64,000 bases of DNA. It comes from Tetragnatha versicolor (lineage: Eukaryota > Arthropoda > Arachnida > Araneae > Tetragnathidae). The notes under the pieces are model-generated. The model did not search any database. It saw only the letters and a program-made list of their open reading frames with translations, and was not told where the DNA came from. The stretch lies in NCBI GenBank assembly GCA_024610705.1, contig JANDEH010000001.1, positions 57,213,119 through 57,277,118 on the forward strand, read 5' to 3'. A program made the translations under genes and the position numbers. This document shows positions 41,801 through 50,018 of this stretch, piece after piece. Each line of letters starts with the position of its first letter. The stretch's first letter is position 1.

Positions 41801-44800
41801 GTGGTCGACGCACGGCATCAACGCGCACAAATACATGCGTTACGTGAGCCAGATCCTTGCTCACGAACACGGAAGATTTGGCGCTGTGATGAGTAGCTGG
41901 TACCGGTCTCAACTCCCGCATCTTACGCCACAGCTCTCCTAGAAGATCTTTGCGGGATAGCTGTGCAGCGGCGTTTGAAGATGCCTGTAGAAATTCTCCG
42001 GGCAGTCTAATTGAGCAGCCGTAAACGAGATCAGCTGTGGTGGCTCCGATGTCTTGCTTCAAGCTTGACCTAATCCCCAAAAGAACCGTAGGCAACACCT
42101 GCACCCACCGCTCCGTGGCATGGCACATAATGGAACTCTTCAGATGGCGATGGAAGCGCTCCACTGCTCCGTTGCACTTTGGGTTATAGGCGGTGGTCCG
42201 TGTCTTGGTGATGCCAAGGAATTTGGCTAAGGAAGTGAAGAGGTCAGACTCAAACTGACGACCTTGGTCTGTGAGGATTGTCTCCGGCACGCCAAACCTC
42301 GCGACCCAGCCAGAGTAGAACGTATCAGCAACCGTTTCCGCCGTCTGGTCCATCATAGGGAAGACTTCCGGCCATCTTGTGAAACGGTCCACGCAGGTCA
42401 GGGCGTAGATGAATCCTTTAGATGGTGGTAGAGGCCCAACGATGTCCAGATGAACATGGGCGAACCGTGCAGACGGAAGACCAAAAGAACCAGTTGGCGT
42501 GACAGTGTGGCGCTGTATCTTTGACTTCTGGCAGTCGATGCAGTTCCTGCACCAACGCTTCACATCCTTAGACATTGATGGCCAGAAGAATCTTTTTCTG
42601 ATGAGGTCTAGCGTTGCTCGAGCACCTGGATGGGAGAGTCCGTGCAAAGTCTGAAAAATACTCTTTTGAAAATTATTAGGTACATACGGACGAAGATGCC
42701 CAGTTGAAATATCACAAGTCTCAACTCGAGGCCGGAATTTGTTTCCAAAAGAGATCGCAATGCCCCATCCCCGCTCTGTGCCGCCGCAAGAAGGTCATAA
42801 TCCAAACCCCCTGAATTTGTCAAATCGAGCTCGCAAATGCGAGAAAAACTGTCTGCAACTGTGTTTTGAACACCTGGAACGAACTTTATGGATGTAGTAA
42901 ACTGACTGATAAACTCCAGGTGACGAATTTGTCTCGGTGATTGCTTATCGCCTTTTTGCTGGAATGCGAAGGTAAGTGGTTTATGATCAGTATAGACTAC
43001 GCATTCACGACCTTCTATCATGTGACGGAAGTATTTGATCGCAGAATATATGGCAAGTAGCTCTCGATCATAACAGCTGTAACGCATTTCTGCATTAATG
43101 AGCTTCCGAGAGAAGAAACCTAAAGGCTGTACCTGCCCGTTTACCACTTGTTGTAAAACTCCTCCTACCGCAAAATCAGATGCATCGACTACTAAGTTTA
43201 AAGGAGCATCAGGCACCGGATGTGCTAAAAGTGCTGCGCTTGAAATTGCATCCCTGCAAGCCTGAAATGCTAATCTAGCTTCCTCAGTCCAGTCAATGAC
43301 CGATTTATCTTTTTTCTTGCGTTTTCCATCGCCCTTTGCAAGAGAATGCAAAGAAGCCTGCATTTTTGCTGCACCTTTAATGAAACGATGGTAAAAATTA
43401 GTCATGGCAAGAAATCGACGCAACTCCTCGATCGTTTTTGGTAGGGGAAATTCAAGCAGAGCTTTTACCTTTTCTGGAAGGGGTTCTATGCCATCCCTAG
43501 AAACCAGAAAACCTAAAAAATTAATTTTTGCTTCTCCAAAAACGCACTTATCAAGGTTGATCACGAGACCGTAGTCAACAAGACGTTGAAACACTTTCTC
43601 CAAGTCGGCTTTATGATGTTCCTCGCTGTCAGAGGCTACTATGATGTCGTCAATATATGAAACGCAGCAATCCAGATCACGAAGAACTTCATCTATGAAC
43701 CTCTGGAACGTTTGTGCTGCGTTCCGTAGCCCAAAGGTCATGCACGTATATTCATATAAACCTATGGGTGTTATGACAGCGGTTTTTGGTATGTCTTGAG
43801 GTTCGACTGGGATCTGATGGTAGGCTTTGACTAGGTCTATCTTTGAAAAGATGTTTTTACCACTTAGTGTATGGGTGAAATCTTGAATATGCGGTACGGG
43901 ATAACGGTCAGGAATGGTAACATGATTAATTCTTCTAAAATCACCACAGATACGATATCCGGCTGGCTTTTTAGGTACCAGGTGGATAGGACTAGCCCAC
44001 TGGCTTTTTGAAGGTCGTATTATTCCTTGTCGAAGGAGCTCTCCAAATTCCTTCTTTACTGCCAGTAGCTTCTCGGGTGACAGGCGTCGAGCAGGAGAAT
44101 AAACTGGGGGCCCTCTAGTCTCAATCCAATGAGTGACAGAATGGGACCTAGGATTCTGATTTAAGACAGGGTTTGTAAGTTGTGGGTACTTGGAAATTAT
44201 TTTAGAAAAAGGGATGCGATCAGAAACCATGGTCAAACCAAATGTTGGTCCGGGAGAAGCTAAACCCTTTGCGACTAGATTTGTGCTCTTGTCAAGTAAA
44301 CAGTTATTTTTTATGTCAACAAGTAACCCAAAATGTCTTAAAAAATCTGCCCCAATTATTGGATGAGAAACCTCTGAGACCAGAAAACTCCAAGGAAAAT
44401 TTTTCTCAACATTAAACTTTAGCTTAAATGTTTTAGATCCAAAAGTTCGTATTCTTGAACCGTTTGCGGCATATAATGTTAGTTCAGCTGGACTACTTTC
44501 GGGAGAAAGTCTTTTAGGAAAGCAACTGACTGCAGCTCCGCTGTCGACCAGAAATCGGAAACCCGAAATTTTGTCGTATACAAAGAGTCGGCTGTTTTGC
44601 TGGCTGTCATTTGCCGCCGAGGAAACAAATGAGCCGCCTAGTTTTCCGCAAACTGGCATGGTTTGGTACATTTAAAAGCTCTCTCCCCAAATCTATGATG
44701 GTAAAAACAAAGCTTACCTTGCTTCAATCGATCCGAAGAATTGCTACGGCTTGATGACCGAGGTCTGAGTGATGGGTTCCTGCTTCCCGAATACTTTCGG

Positions 44801-47800
44801 CACCGGTGAAGTCCGCTCACAGTCGACAATCGCTTGACTTCAGCGCTTAAAGCCGAGATCTCATCCCTAAGTGACTGCAGAGAATCGACAGAAGCCACGC
44901 CAGAAACCCGTGGAATCGCCGAAACTTCACAAATTTTGTCGGCAGTTTCTGCTAGACTGTCCAGTGAATCCCTGTCAATCCTAACGGAGAGAATCTGTTG
45001 TGCGTTGATTGGCAAGCGCTGCATCCAGAGTGTACGTAGGATGTCGTCATTAAGCTTACCAGAGGACAAACTCTTCATTTCTTGCAGTAGTATTGAAGGT
45101 TTTTTGTCCCCTAACTGCAAATCAAGGAGCAGCAGTTTTAGCCGTGCAGTTTGTGACTGAGAAAACTGTTTTATGATGGCGTATTTGATTACTGAGTAAG
45201 GGTTATCTGCAGGAGGTTTACGTACCAGATCGGAGATAGTGGCGAGAACATCCTTGTCAACTGCAGAAACCACGCAGTGAAATTTTGTGACTTTGTCTTT
45301 TATACCGGCAAGAAAGAATTGGCTTTCAAGCTGCAAAAACCAGGTTTCGGGAGTGGATTCCAAAAATGGAGGCGCTTTGAATGCAACTTGAGCTAATTCC
45401 GGTTGCAATGAAACTGGAGGAGGAGTTGCTGCTAGTTGTTCATCCGAAGTAGTTTTCGTATCCATCTTTGGATCATCAGACATCAAATTGCTGGACAGAT
45501 GTTTCTCAAGAAATACACGAAATCACTTGAAGAAGTTGCAAAAAAAAACGGCATCGCACAGAGCAGGGCAAGTGATCGAAAACTTGCAGGAGAAAAGAAT
45601 TTAGAATTTTTGAAGAAATCCATCGAAGAGCGATCTGCTCGATCGCATCGAAGACAGCAAATAAAAATTGCTAGATAATTTTGGTTGCGTTAATCCTTTT
45701 CCAAGTCACCAATATGGCTATTCGTGTGGCCGGTTATTGAATCCAATGAATCAAGATTTTAAAATCCAAAATATTTATTTTGATAACCATAAATTTAATT
45801 TAAAAGGTAAACATGCTTTAAATACGAATAAAAGTATAGAAGGGAACAACACACAGCGCGAGCTGCCTTTTTATCAGCATTCCAGTCTTCTCCTATCCGA
45901 TCAGTTCTTTTGCCGAAACTGTGTTGCCACACTTCCTTTATTCTAAAATAGCAAACAGTTTTACTGGGAATGCTTTAGAAAATCAGAAATAAAATAAAAT
46001 ATAGAGAGCTGTTCGTAACTCACGCTACAGTACTTCGTAACTCACGCTACATGTGTATAAGCGTTCAGTTATTCATGAATATAAATATAATTAAATTGAT
46101 TTAAACACTTTATTTCATATTTACTATAAAGTTTATGAGTATATTTATCAAAAAAGTTGTAAAAACTAATTAATTTATTTTTAATTTTCTAAATAAACTA
46201 TACATTTTTCATTAACAAATTGACCTTTAAAACAAATATTTCTAAATATTGACTTTAAATGCTGACATTCCGATAAAAATAATTTTACACAAAATTTAAG
46301 CAATGCAAAACACAATTAGATCAATACTGCATAATTACTCCCTAAAATAATTAGAAAATTTTATGATTTTATTTTTTCATTTTTCTTGATCATGTCCCTC
46401 CCTGTTCATATGGAATAGCCCTTCAATAAAAGCGTTTTTTAAAAAATCTTTTTTTTACTTTTTTTATTTTCTACTTTTTAGTCATGGTATTTTTTTAACA
46501 AAAACTCACAAGAAAAATGTATTTATTTCAACCATATTTAATCTGATGTTAGAATGGAATTTTAGTTTTCAACAATATGATGGTGAAATATGACACGCTC
46601 ACTCGCCGATAAAATCCGTTCATATCAAAAAGATTCACAAGAAAAAGAAAAAGCATCCCATTCAGGCTTTTCAGAAGACCATAAATTATAGCATATTTTT
46701 CTTATCTCCCGATTCCTCGGGATGGGCACCAATTTTCGGCGATTTCTCGCTCTTCTGGCGATTTCTTTCTCGCGGTTATTATCTTAAATCGCTAATTATC
46801 TTAATTGTTAATTGGAAGGTAAGAATCACGTTTTGAAGATTAAGTATTGTAGTGATATACCTAATATATTATCTTACATGTTTTGGGAGCCATTGGCTTC
46901 ACGGAAGTGTCTCAAATTTGAATTAAAAGGATAACTAAAAACACTCGTTAATTACCTTAATTACGGAGGTTTTGACTAGTTAATTATTGAATATTGCATT
47001 GTCATCGAGTTTACACCATGGTGCAAAGTTTCAGAACTTTATATCGTTTGGAAGTGCCTGAAATTTTATGTACAAGAATACGGAAAGAAAAAAGTGATTA
47101 ATCGTCCATAAAATATTGTAATTACTGGGCAATTCTCGTTTTGACTTTTAAATATGATGAAGTTATGCCTTATACAACATTGTGCACGGTTTAGGGAGAA
47201 TAGCCCCTTGGGAAAGGTCTCAAAATCTGTTTTTTCTGTAAATTAAAAATACTCGTTAATTAACTTAATCCTTTGGTTGTTTGACTAGAGAATGGTTGGA
47301 TATTGGAGTGTCATGAGGGTTACACCTATGTGCAAAGTTTCGGGGCCCTAACATATCGGGAAGTGCCCGAAAATTGAGTTTTAAAATTCCTCCCGTAAAA
47401 CGCCGCCAAAAGCAAGTAGAATAAAAGCGTTTAAAAATCAAACATAGAAGTCTGATGAATTAAAGACTGTTTCTATTCCCTTAAAATTTCTTCATAACAG
47501 TTTAAAAGTTTTTCTACTCCTCTTTTTAAACTTTGTTACCCTTTTTTTAAATAGAACACAAATCCTCGCTTAAATTTAAATCATCATAAAATTATCTGTT
47601 TGAAGGGGATCATGAGTTTAAACAGGGAAATGTTTTAGAACATGACTCGAAGATAATTTATTTTATAGAGTGATAACTAGTATCAACATTTATTTTTTTT
47701 AACTTCTCACACAAGGAAAACAAAAAAAATGGTTTTGCTCCAAACTTAAAAGAAAAATCACAAGAACAACCCTCTTCATCTTTATCCCAATCGGGAATTA

Positions 47801-47997
47801 ATCATGAAGTGAAAATCACAGTGGTACTCAAAGTTACTAACATTGAAAACTTAGATTTAATTTTCCCCACATAACTTACCAAAGACAATGACTTCATGGT
47901 TGCGACTTTCTAGTTGTTTCTTGATGAAGTTTCCAACTCGAGTACAATTTCTCCCTTTTCGAACAGATCCCAAGAATAAGACTATCTTAAGAGGCAT
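38626..47997 (-). CDS. NADPH-dependent FMN reductase-like flavoprotein, 3 exons
   Basis: Exons in transcript order: 47997-47880, 39546-39310, 38861-38626; 591 bases, 196 residues plus stop, the usual length for this flavodoxin-fold family. The N-terminus has a beta strand and phosphate-binding loop (MPLKIVLFLGSVRKGRN). The middle has FDPLEM, then VVVSGEYNRCIPPALTNMMN, the conserved core around the flavin, and SIACYSAGPGGGSTAGMQLR; the C-terminus has LLSELEWYATALK. Such enzymes reduce FMN or quinones with NAD(P)H in the cytosol; the substrate here is unknown. No signal peptide or membrane segment. All splice phases match (1 and 1). Intron 1 is about 8.3 kb and full of nested transposons; intron 2 is 448 bases. 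The 3' end faces the ionotropic receptor gene. Confidence 0.9.
39310..39546 (-). CDS. FMN reductase-like exon 2
   Basis: Acceptor TTTATTTCAG; reads DPLEMNFPLLKQPLHFYG, then WLVQRNAVIESAHGYVVVS, GEYNRCIPPALTNMMNHF and ends CYSAG before GTATGG. GEYN..IPPALTN is the family hallmark. Confidence 0.94.
39659..40167. mobile_element. TIR element carrying a tRNA-Ala-like sequence, copy 2
   Basis: 509 bases, inverted relative to 27576-28088, ends CACTGTAAAAAA and TTTTTTACAGTG. High similarity throughout. Lies in intron 1 of the FMN reductase-like gene, 112 bases upstream of exon 2. Confidence 0.85.
39866..39935 (+). tRNA. tRNA-Ala(AGC)-like sequence inside TIR element, copy 2
   Basis: TTGGTTCAGTGGTAGC, anticodon loop TTAGCAT and GCGGGTTCTATTCCCGG. 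The T-arm here pairs better than in copy 1; the acceptor stem still fails. Differs from copy 1 at a few positions only. Confidence 0.55.
40698..40778 (-). tRNA. tRNA-Cys(GCA)-like sequence in the loop of a foldback element
   Basis: Minus strand: TGGCCTAGTGTTTAGAGC, then ATCTGACTGCAAAGCC (GCA in the loop) and GGGGTTGGAACCC (B-box with one mismatch). Acceptor pairs over only about four base pairs. It resembles tRNA-derived SINE heads as much as a gene. Confidence 0.45.
41284..41502 (-). repeat. 3' LTR
   Basis: 219 bases; on the minus strand it begins TGTGGCAACACAG and ends AGCCATA. The G-rich run GGAGGGGGCTAC (minus strand, 41514-41503) abuts it as polypurine tract. Confidence 0.92.
41526..42647 (-). 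CDS. Pol: integrase
   Basis: 373 residues from the first Met of this frame. H2C2 zinc-binding region (HGLSHPG ... CRNCIDC), then catalytic D68 (HLDIVGP), D127 (ILTDQG) and E163 (AVERFH), with 35 residues between the last two. The C-terminal part is basic. It overlaps the RT-RNase H frame by 40 bases and is in the -1 frame relative to it. The integrase core appears intact. Confidence 0.92.
   Translation of the reverse strand: MHGLSHPGARATLDLIRKRFFWPSMSKDVKRWCRNCIDCQKSKIQRHTVTPTGSFGLPSARFAHVHLDIVGPLPPSKGFIYALTCVDRFTRWPEVFPMMDQTAETVADTFYSGWVARFGVPETILTDQGRQFESDLFTSLAKFLGITKTRTTAYNPKCNGAVERFHRHLKSSIMCHATERWVQVLPTVLLGIRSSLKQDIGATTADLVYGCSIRLPGEFLQASSNAAAQLSRKDLLGELWRKMRELRPVPATHHSAKSSVFVSKDLAHVTHVFVRVDAVRRPLQQPFNGPYPVIKRAAKFYTVLINNKNVCISLDRLKPAFLLNNSEDHTSSFSPSPEAIPGSSAPLQSALRKETTTRSGRRVRFVVPFQAQA
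42608..44671 (-). CDS. Pol: protease, reverse transcriptase, RNase H
   Basis: 687 residues. Aspartic protease DSGA at about 43-46; reverse transcriptase with KIDLVKAYHQIPV (277-289), FGLRNAAQTFQRF and catalytic YIDD (339-342); RNase H with VVDASD (D496), E537, D562 (TDHKPLTF) and D607. The tail after residue about 655 is out of frame with what follows: the true continuation, including the linker to integrase, is read one base back from about 42720. That points to a single-base change in this copy. Confidence 0.93.
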   Translation of the reverse strand: MYQTMPVCGKLGGSFVSSAANDSQQNSRLFVYDKISGFRFLVDSGAAVSCFPKRLSPESSPAELTLYAANGSRIRTFGSKTFKLKFNVEKNFPWSFLVSEVSHPIIGADFLRHFGLLVDIKNNCLLDKSTNLVAKGLASPGPTFGLTMVSDRIPFSKIISKYPQLTNPVLNQNPRSHSVTHWIETRGPPVYSPARRLSPEKLLAVKKEFGELLRQGIIRPSKSQWASPIHLVPKKPAGYRICGDFRRINHVTIPDRYPVPHIQDFTHTLSGKNIFSKIDLVKAYHQIPVEPQDIPKTAVITPIGLYEYTCMTFGLRNAAQTFQRFIDEVLRDLDCCVSYIDDIIVASDSEEHHKADLEKVFQRLVDYGLVINLDKCVFGEAKINFLGFLVSRDGIEPLPEKVKALLEFPLPKTIEELRRFLAMTNFYHRFIKGAAKMQASLHSLAKGDGKRKKKDKSVIDWTEEARLAFQACRDAISSAALLAHPVPDAPLNLVVDASDFAVGGVLQQVVNGQVQPLGFFSRKLINAEMRYSCYDRELLAIYSAIKYFRHMIEGRECVVYTDHKPLTFAFQQKGDKQSPRQIRHLEFISQFTTSIKFVPGVQNTVADSFSRICELDLTNSGGLDYDLLAAAQSGDGALRSLLETNSGLELRLVIFQLGIFVRMYLIIFKRVFFRLCTDSPIQVLEQR
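44638..45486 (-). CDS. Gag of the LTR retrotransposon
   Basis: 282 residues. Capsid-like region with FKAPPFLESTPETWFLQLES near residues 33-52, a proline- and serine-rich C-terminal part, and a zinc-knuckle variant CFYHHRFGERAFKC (about residues 260-273) of the CHCC kind found in CsRn1-clade elements. The 3' end overlaps pol by 34 bases in the -1 frame, the arrangement used for frameshift expression. Confidence 0.88.
   Translation of the reverse strand: MMSDDPKMDTKTTSDEQLAATPPPVSLQPELAQVAFKAPPFLESTPETWFLQLESQFFLAGIKDKVTKFHCVVSAVDKDVLATISDLVRKPPADNPYSVIKYAIIKQFSQSQTARLKLLLLDLQLGDKKPSILLQEMKSLSSGKLNDDILRTLWMQRLPINAQQILSVRIDRDSLDSLAETADKICEVSAIPRVSGVASVDSLQSLRDEISALSAEVKRLSTVSGLHRCRKYSGSRNPSLRPRSSSRSNSSDRLKQGKLCFYHHRFGERAFKCTKPCQFAEN
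45713..45931 (-). repeat. 5' LTR
   Basis: 219 bases, apparently identical to 41284-41502. The element promoter and polyadenylation signals should lie here. Confidence 0.92.
46475..47875. other. Non-coding intron DNA of the FMN reductase-like gene
   Basis: AT-rich. Two divergent copies of a segment around GTTAATTA...TTTGACTAG...TTACACC.TGTGCAAAGTTTC occur at about 46940-47050 and 47250-47345, an old direct duplication. No gene. Confidence 0.4.
47880..47997 (-). CDS. FMN reductase-like exon 1 (start codon)
   Basis: ATG at 47997-47995 followed by PLKIVLFLGSVRKGRNCTRV and ending EVIVF plus one base, donor GTAAGT. LGSVR is the FMN phosphate loop. An ATG 13 bases upstream is out of frame, so this start is preferred. 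Confidence 0.9.
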
Positions 47998-48140
47998 TTT
48001 AAGAGCATTTGTTGTTAGTAAACAAACTAAGGAGAGAACTTCGGACGGAACTTTCGCCCTCTACTCCTGCTGTACCAACTTCCGTCCGTTTCTTTCGCTG
48101 TTCCTATGACAACTGATAGACAACCTTGAGAAATAATTCG

Positions 48141-48165
48141 ATTGGTGAAAGAGGAATGACGTCAT
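48141..48165 (-). promoter_or_regulatory. Putative promoter elements of the FMN reductase-like gene
   Basis: About 145-170 bases upstream of the start codon there is a CCAAT box on the minus strand (48145-48141) and a perfect palindromic CRE-type site TGACGTCA (48158-48165), followed by a CpG-containing stretch near 48190-48210 that stands out from the AT-rich surroundings. The role is inferred from position only. Confidence 0.4.
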
Positions 48166-48754
48166 AAACCAGTTGGTGGACGTTCGAGTGGCCGCGCCGC
48201 GTCGTTTCAAGTTTTTTGTTTTTCATTGTGCTTTTTTGAACGGTTTTTATGCAAGATTTAAGATTATTTAATCGATGACCGATGACATATATATCGTGAC
48301 TGTCAATCAGAAGATTTTACTAGCCGCAGGTAATACGTAACGCACAAAGAACTTTCTTAAATTTAAAATAAACAATTTCAATAGAATTTTGAACGGTATT
48401 TTTTTCTCAACTGGGTGAATCAAATTTTATTATTTTATTTTATGCATAACTTTCATGTCCATTTCAAAGATAGTTGTAAACTTGGATACAAGAGAAACAT
48501 CATCCAAACAGACAGAGTAATAAGGAGAAAATTTAACTAAAAAAGGGAAGATATTTATAAGGGGGAAAACAATAGAAATAAGGTAGATAGTTTTTACTTG
48601 AATGGGACATTAATTGAGGTATTTATTAGTTGTAAAGCAAATTTTCTTTGCAAAAATATTATCTAATTTAATTATGATAAAATTAATATGAAGATAACTA
48701 GGTTAATTCCTTTTTTTAACTAATTAGTAGAAAGGAAGTAGGGGGAAAAAGGGG

Positions 48755-49160
48755 CAATTCGATACTACAAAGGGCACATTGATACACTTTCAATATCTCC
48801 AAAACTATCAAGGTTATTTAGGTCGTGTTTTTAAGAAAAGTTGCCTTTATATTAGTAGAAACTATATTTTTTCGTAAAAAATTTTCAAAAGTAAATTTTT
48901 AAGTAATATTTAAAATCTTCCTGAAGCTATTCTACTTGAAATACAGATATCTGTAAATAAAAAACAAGTTTTCCTTGTTATCAATAGGAGGGTATACTTA
49001 AATTTTAAATAACCTTCGCCAATTTTTTTAATAAAAGTTTTTGTTCAAAAACAACAAATTGAGTAAATTGTTACACTTGGATGTGGGGTATTTTGATACA
49101 CTCTTGGAGCATATTGTATTGATGCACATAAAAATTCCCATATTTTGGGTTGGAAGATAA
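48755..49160. repeat. Dispersed repeat (inverted match to 17070-17215)
   Basis: Contains ACATTGATACACTTTCAATA, AAACTATCAAGGTTATTTAG, and later TTTTGATACACTC. Probably a fragment of the same transposon as in the receptor gene intron. Lies between the FMN reductase-like promoter and the DEG/ENaC 3' end. Confidence 0.5.
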
Positions 49161-49826
49161 ATTTCTCTCAGAAATTTAAAAAAAACCTTTATGGGTAAGT
49201 CGGTAAGTTAGATCTACAGTGAGGAATATTTATGTCAATTTTTGAATCAATCTTATTCCTTAATTACATATTTGTTAAAAATTAACATTTGTTAAATTCT
49301 TCATAGATTTAATGTAAAATGAATTCCTAGTCGGAACTTGAAATCTTTAATCAAATGTCTGTATTTTTCCTTATGATCAACAAGTTTTTTAATTTTCAAA
49401 AGAACACTACTATATTCCAATGTCATCCAATCCCCGAGATTTTTTTATAAAGGACAAGGTAAAAAAATTATCAATTATTTTTAGCGTTTTTGAATTTTCA
49501 TCTTTCAGTTTAAAAATTATTCCTCGTGTCTTAGGTTTTAAGACGACAACCCTTTTGAAGTGGGATATTTTTATTAGCAATAATATTTAAGGTATTCCGA
49601 GATATACCTAATTTCATAGAGTGTTAGAAGCTTCATATATTTAAAGTCTTGATGCTCTTTCTGTATTTAATCATTTTAATGAAAGGTGGCTATGCAACAA
49701 TTAGTCAATTTTCACTTAATATAAGGATATTTTTACTGATAGGGATACCATCATTTCAAATGGTATAACTATTACAGATTACACAATCTAGCCTTAGCTG
49801 ATTTGATATCTATTAGTAGTAGGTGC

Positions 49827-50018
49827 TTATATGTACAATAATTTCTTGTGAGGAATGAATTGCACTTTGGCAGTTTTGCGTCTTTGCAAACACTTCACTT
49901 TCTTGAATGCATGCACGAGAATGACACAACAAGTCTCAGCAAAATCACAAATGGCAATCAGGGACAGTCCAAGCCACATTCCCAGGAATCCGCCGACGTA
50001 ACCGAATGCTTCCACCAC
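49827..50018 (-). CDS. DEG/ENaC terminal exon (TM2, selectivity filter, tail)
   Basis: 63 codons and TAA. Reads VVEAFGYVGGFLGMWLGLSL with the G-x-S pore filter (GLS), then IAICDFAETCCVILVHAF and a basic tail. A minus-strand AATAAA is present near 49570 and could be the polyadenylation signal. Confidence 0.93.
   Translation of the reverse strand: MVEAFGYVGGFLGMWLGLSLIAICDFAETCCVILVHAFKKVKCLQRRKTAKVQFIPHKKLLYI

Larger units (their letters stand above)
41284..45931 (-). mobile_element. Gypsy-type LTR retrotransposon, CsRn1-like, nearly complete
   Basis: 4648 bases on the minus strand: 5' LTR 45931-45713, gag, pol (protease, RT, RNase H, integrase), polypurine tract, 3' LTR 41502-41284. CTTC target duplication at 41280-41283 and 45932-45935. 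A TTGGTGAC segment follows the 5' LTR; TGGTGAC suits a tRNA-Trp primer, as in CsRn1/Kabuki elements, though the match does not extend further. The LTRs show no difference I can see, implying a recent insertion. No envelope gene. One frame break between RNase H and integrase. Confidence 0.93.
40976..46421. mobile_element. TIR element (GGGCAATTCCA ends) hosting the LTR retrotransposon
   Basis: Ends GGGCAATTCCACC and TGGAATAGCCC, flanked by TTCA on each side (40972-40975, 46422-46425). It carries four copies of GTAACTCACGCTAC (40989, 41167, 46015, 46037). About 790 bases without the inserted retrotransposon. No transposase seen. Confidence 0.75.
40414..46470. mobile_element. Foldback element with tRNA-Cys-like loop, split by a later insertion
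   Basis: The left arm (40414 to about 40592) contains AAAACGCTTTTATTGAAGTG. The right arm is in two pieces, 40841-40975 and 46422-46470, separated by the TIR element at 40976-46421 with a TTCA duplication. The loop (about 40593-40840) carries a tRNA-like sequence. Arms are close to identical. Confidence 0.82.

Noticed and set aside
44834..45160. 108-codon plus-strand frame over gag
   Set aside because: Antisense shadow of the gag coding sequence.
47888..48109. 73-codon plus-strand frame
   Set aside because: Antisense shadow of FMN reductase-like exon 1 and its leader.
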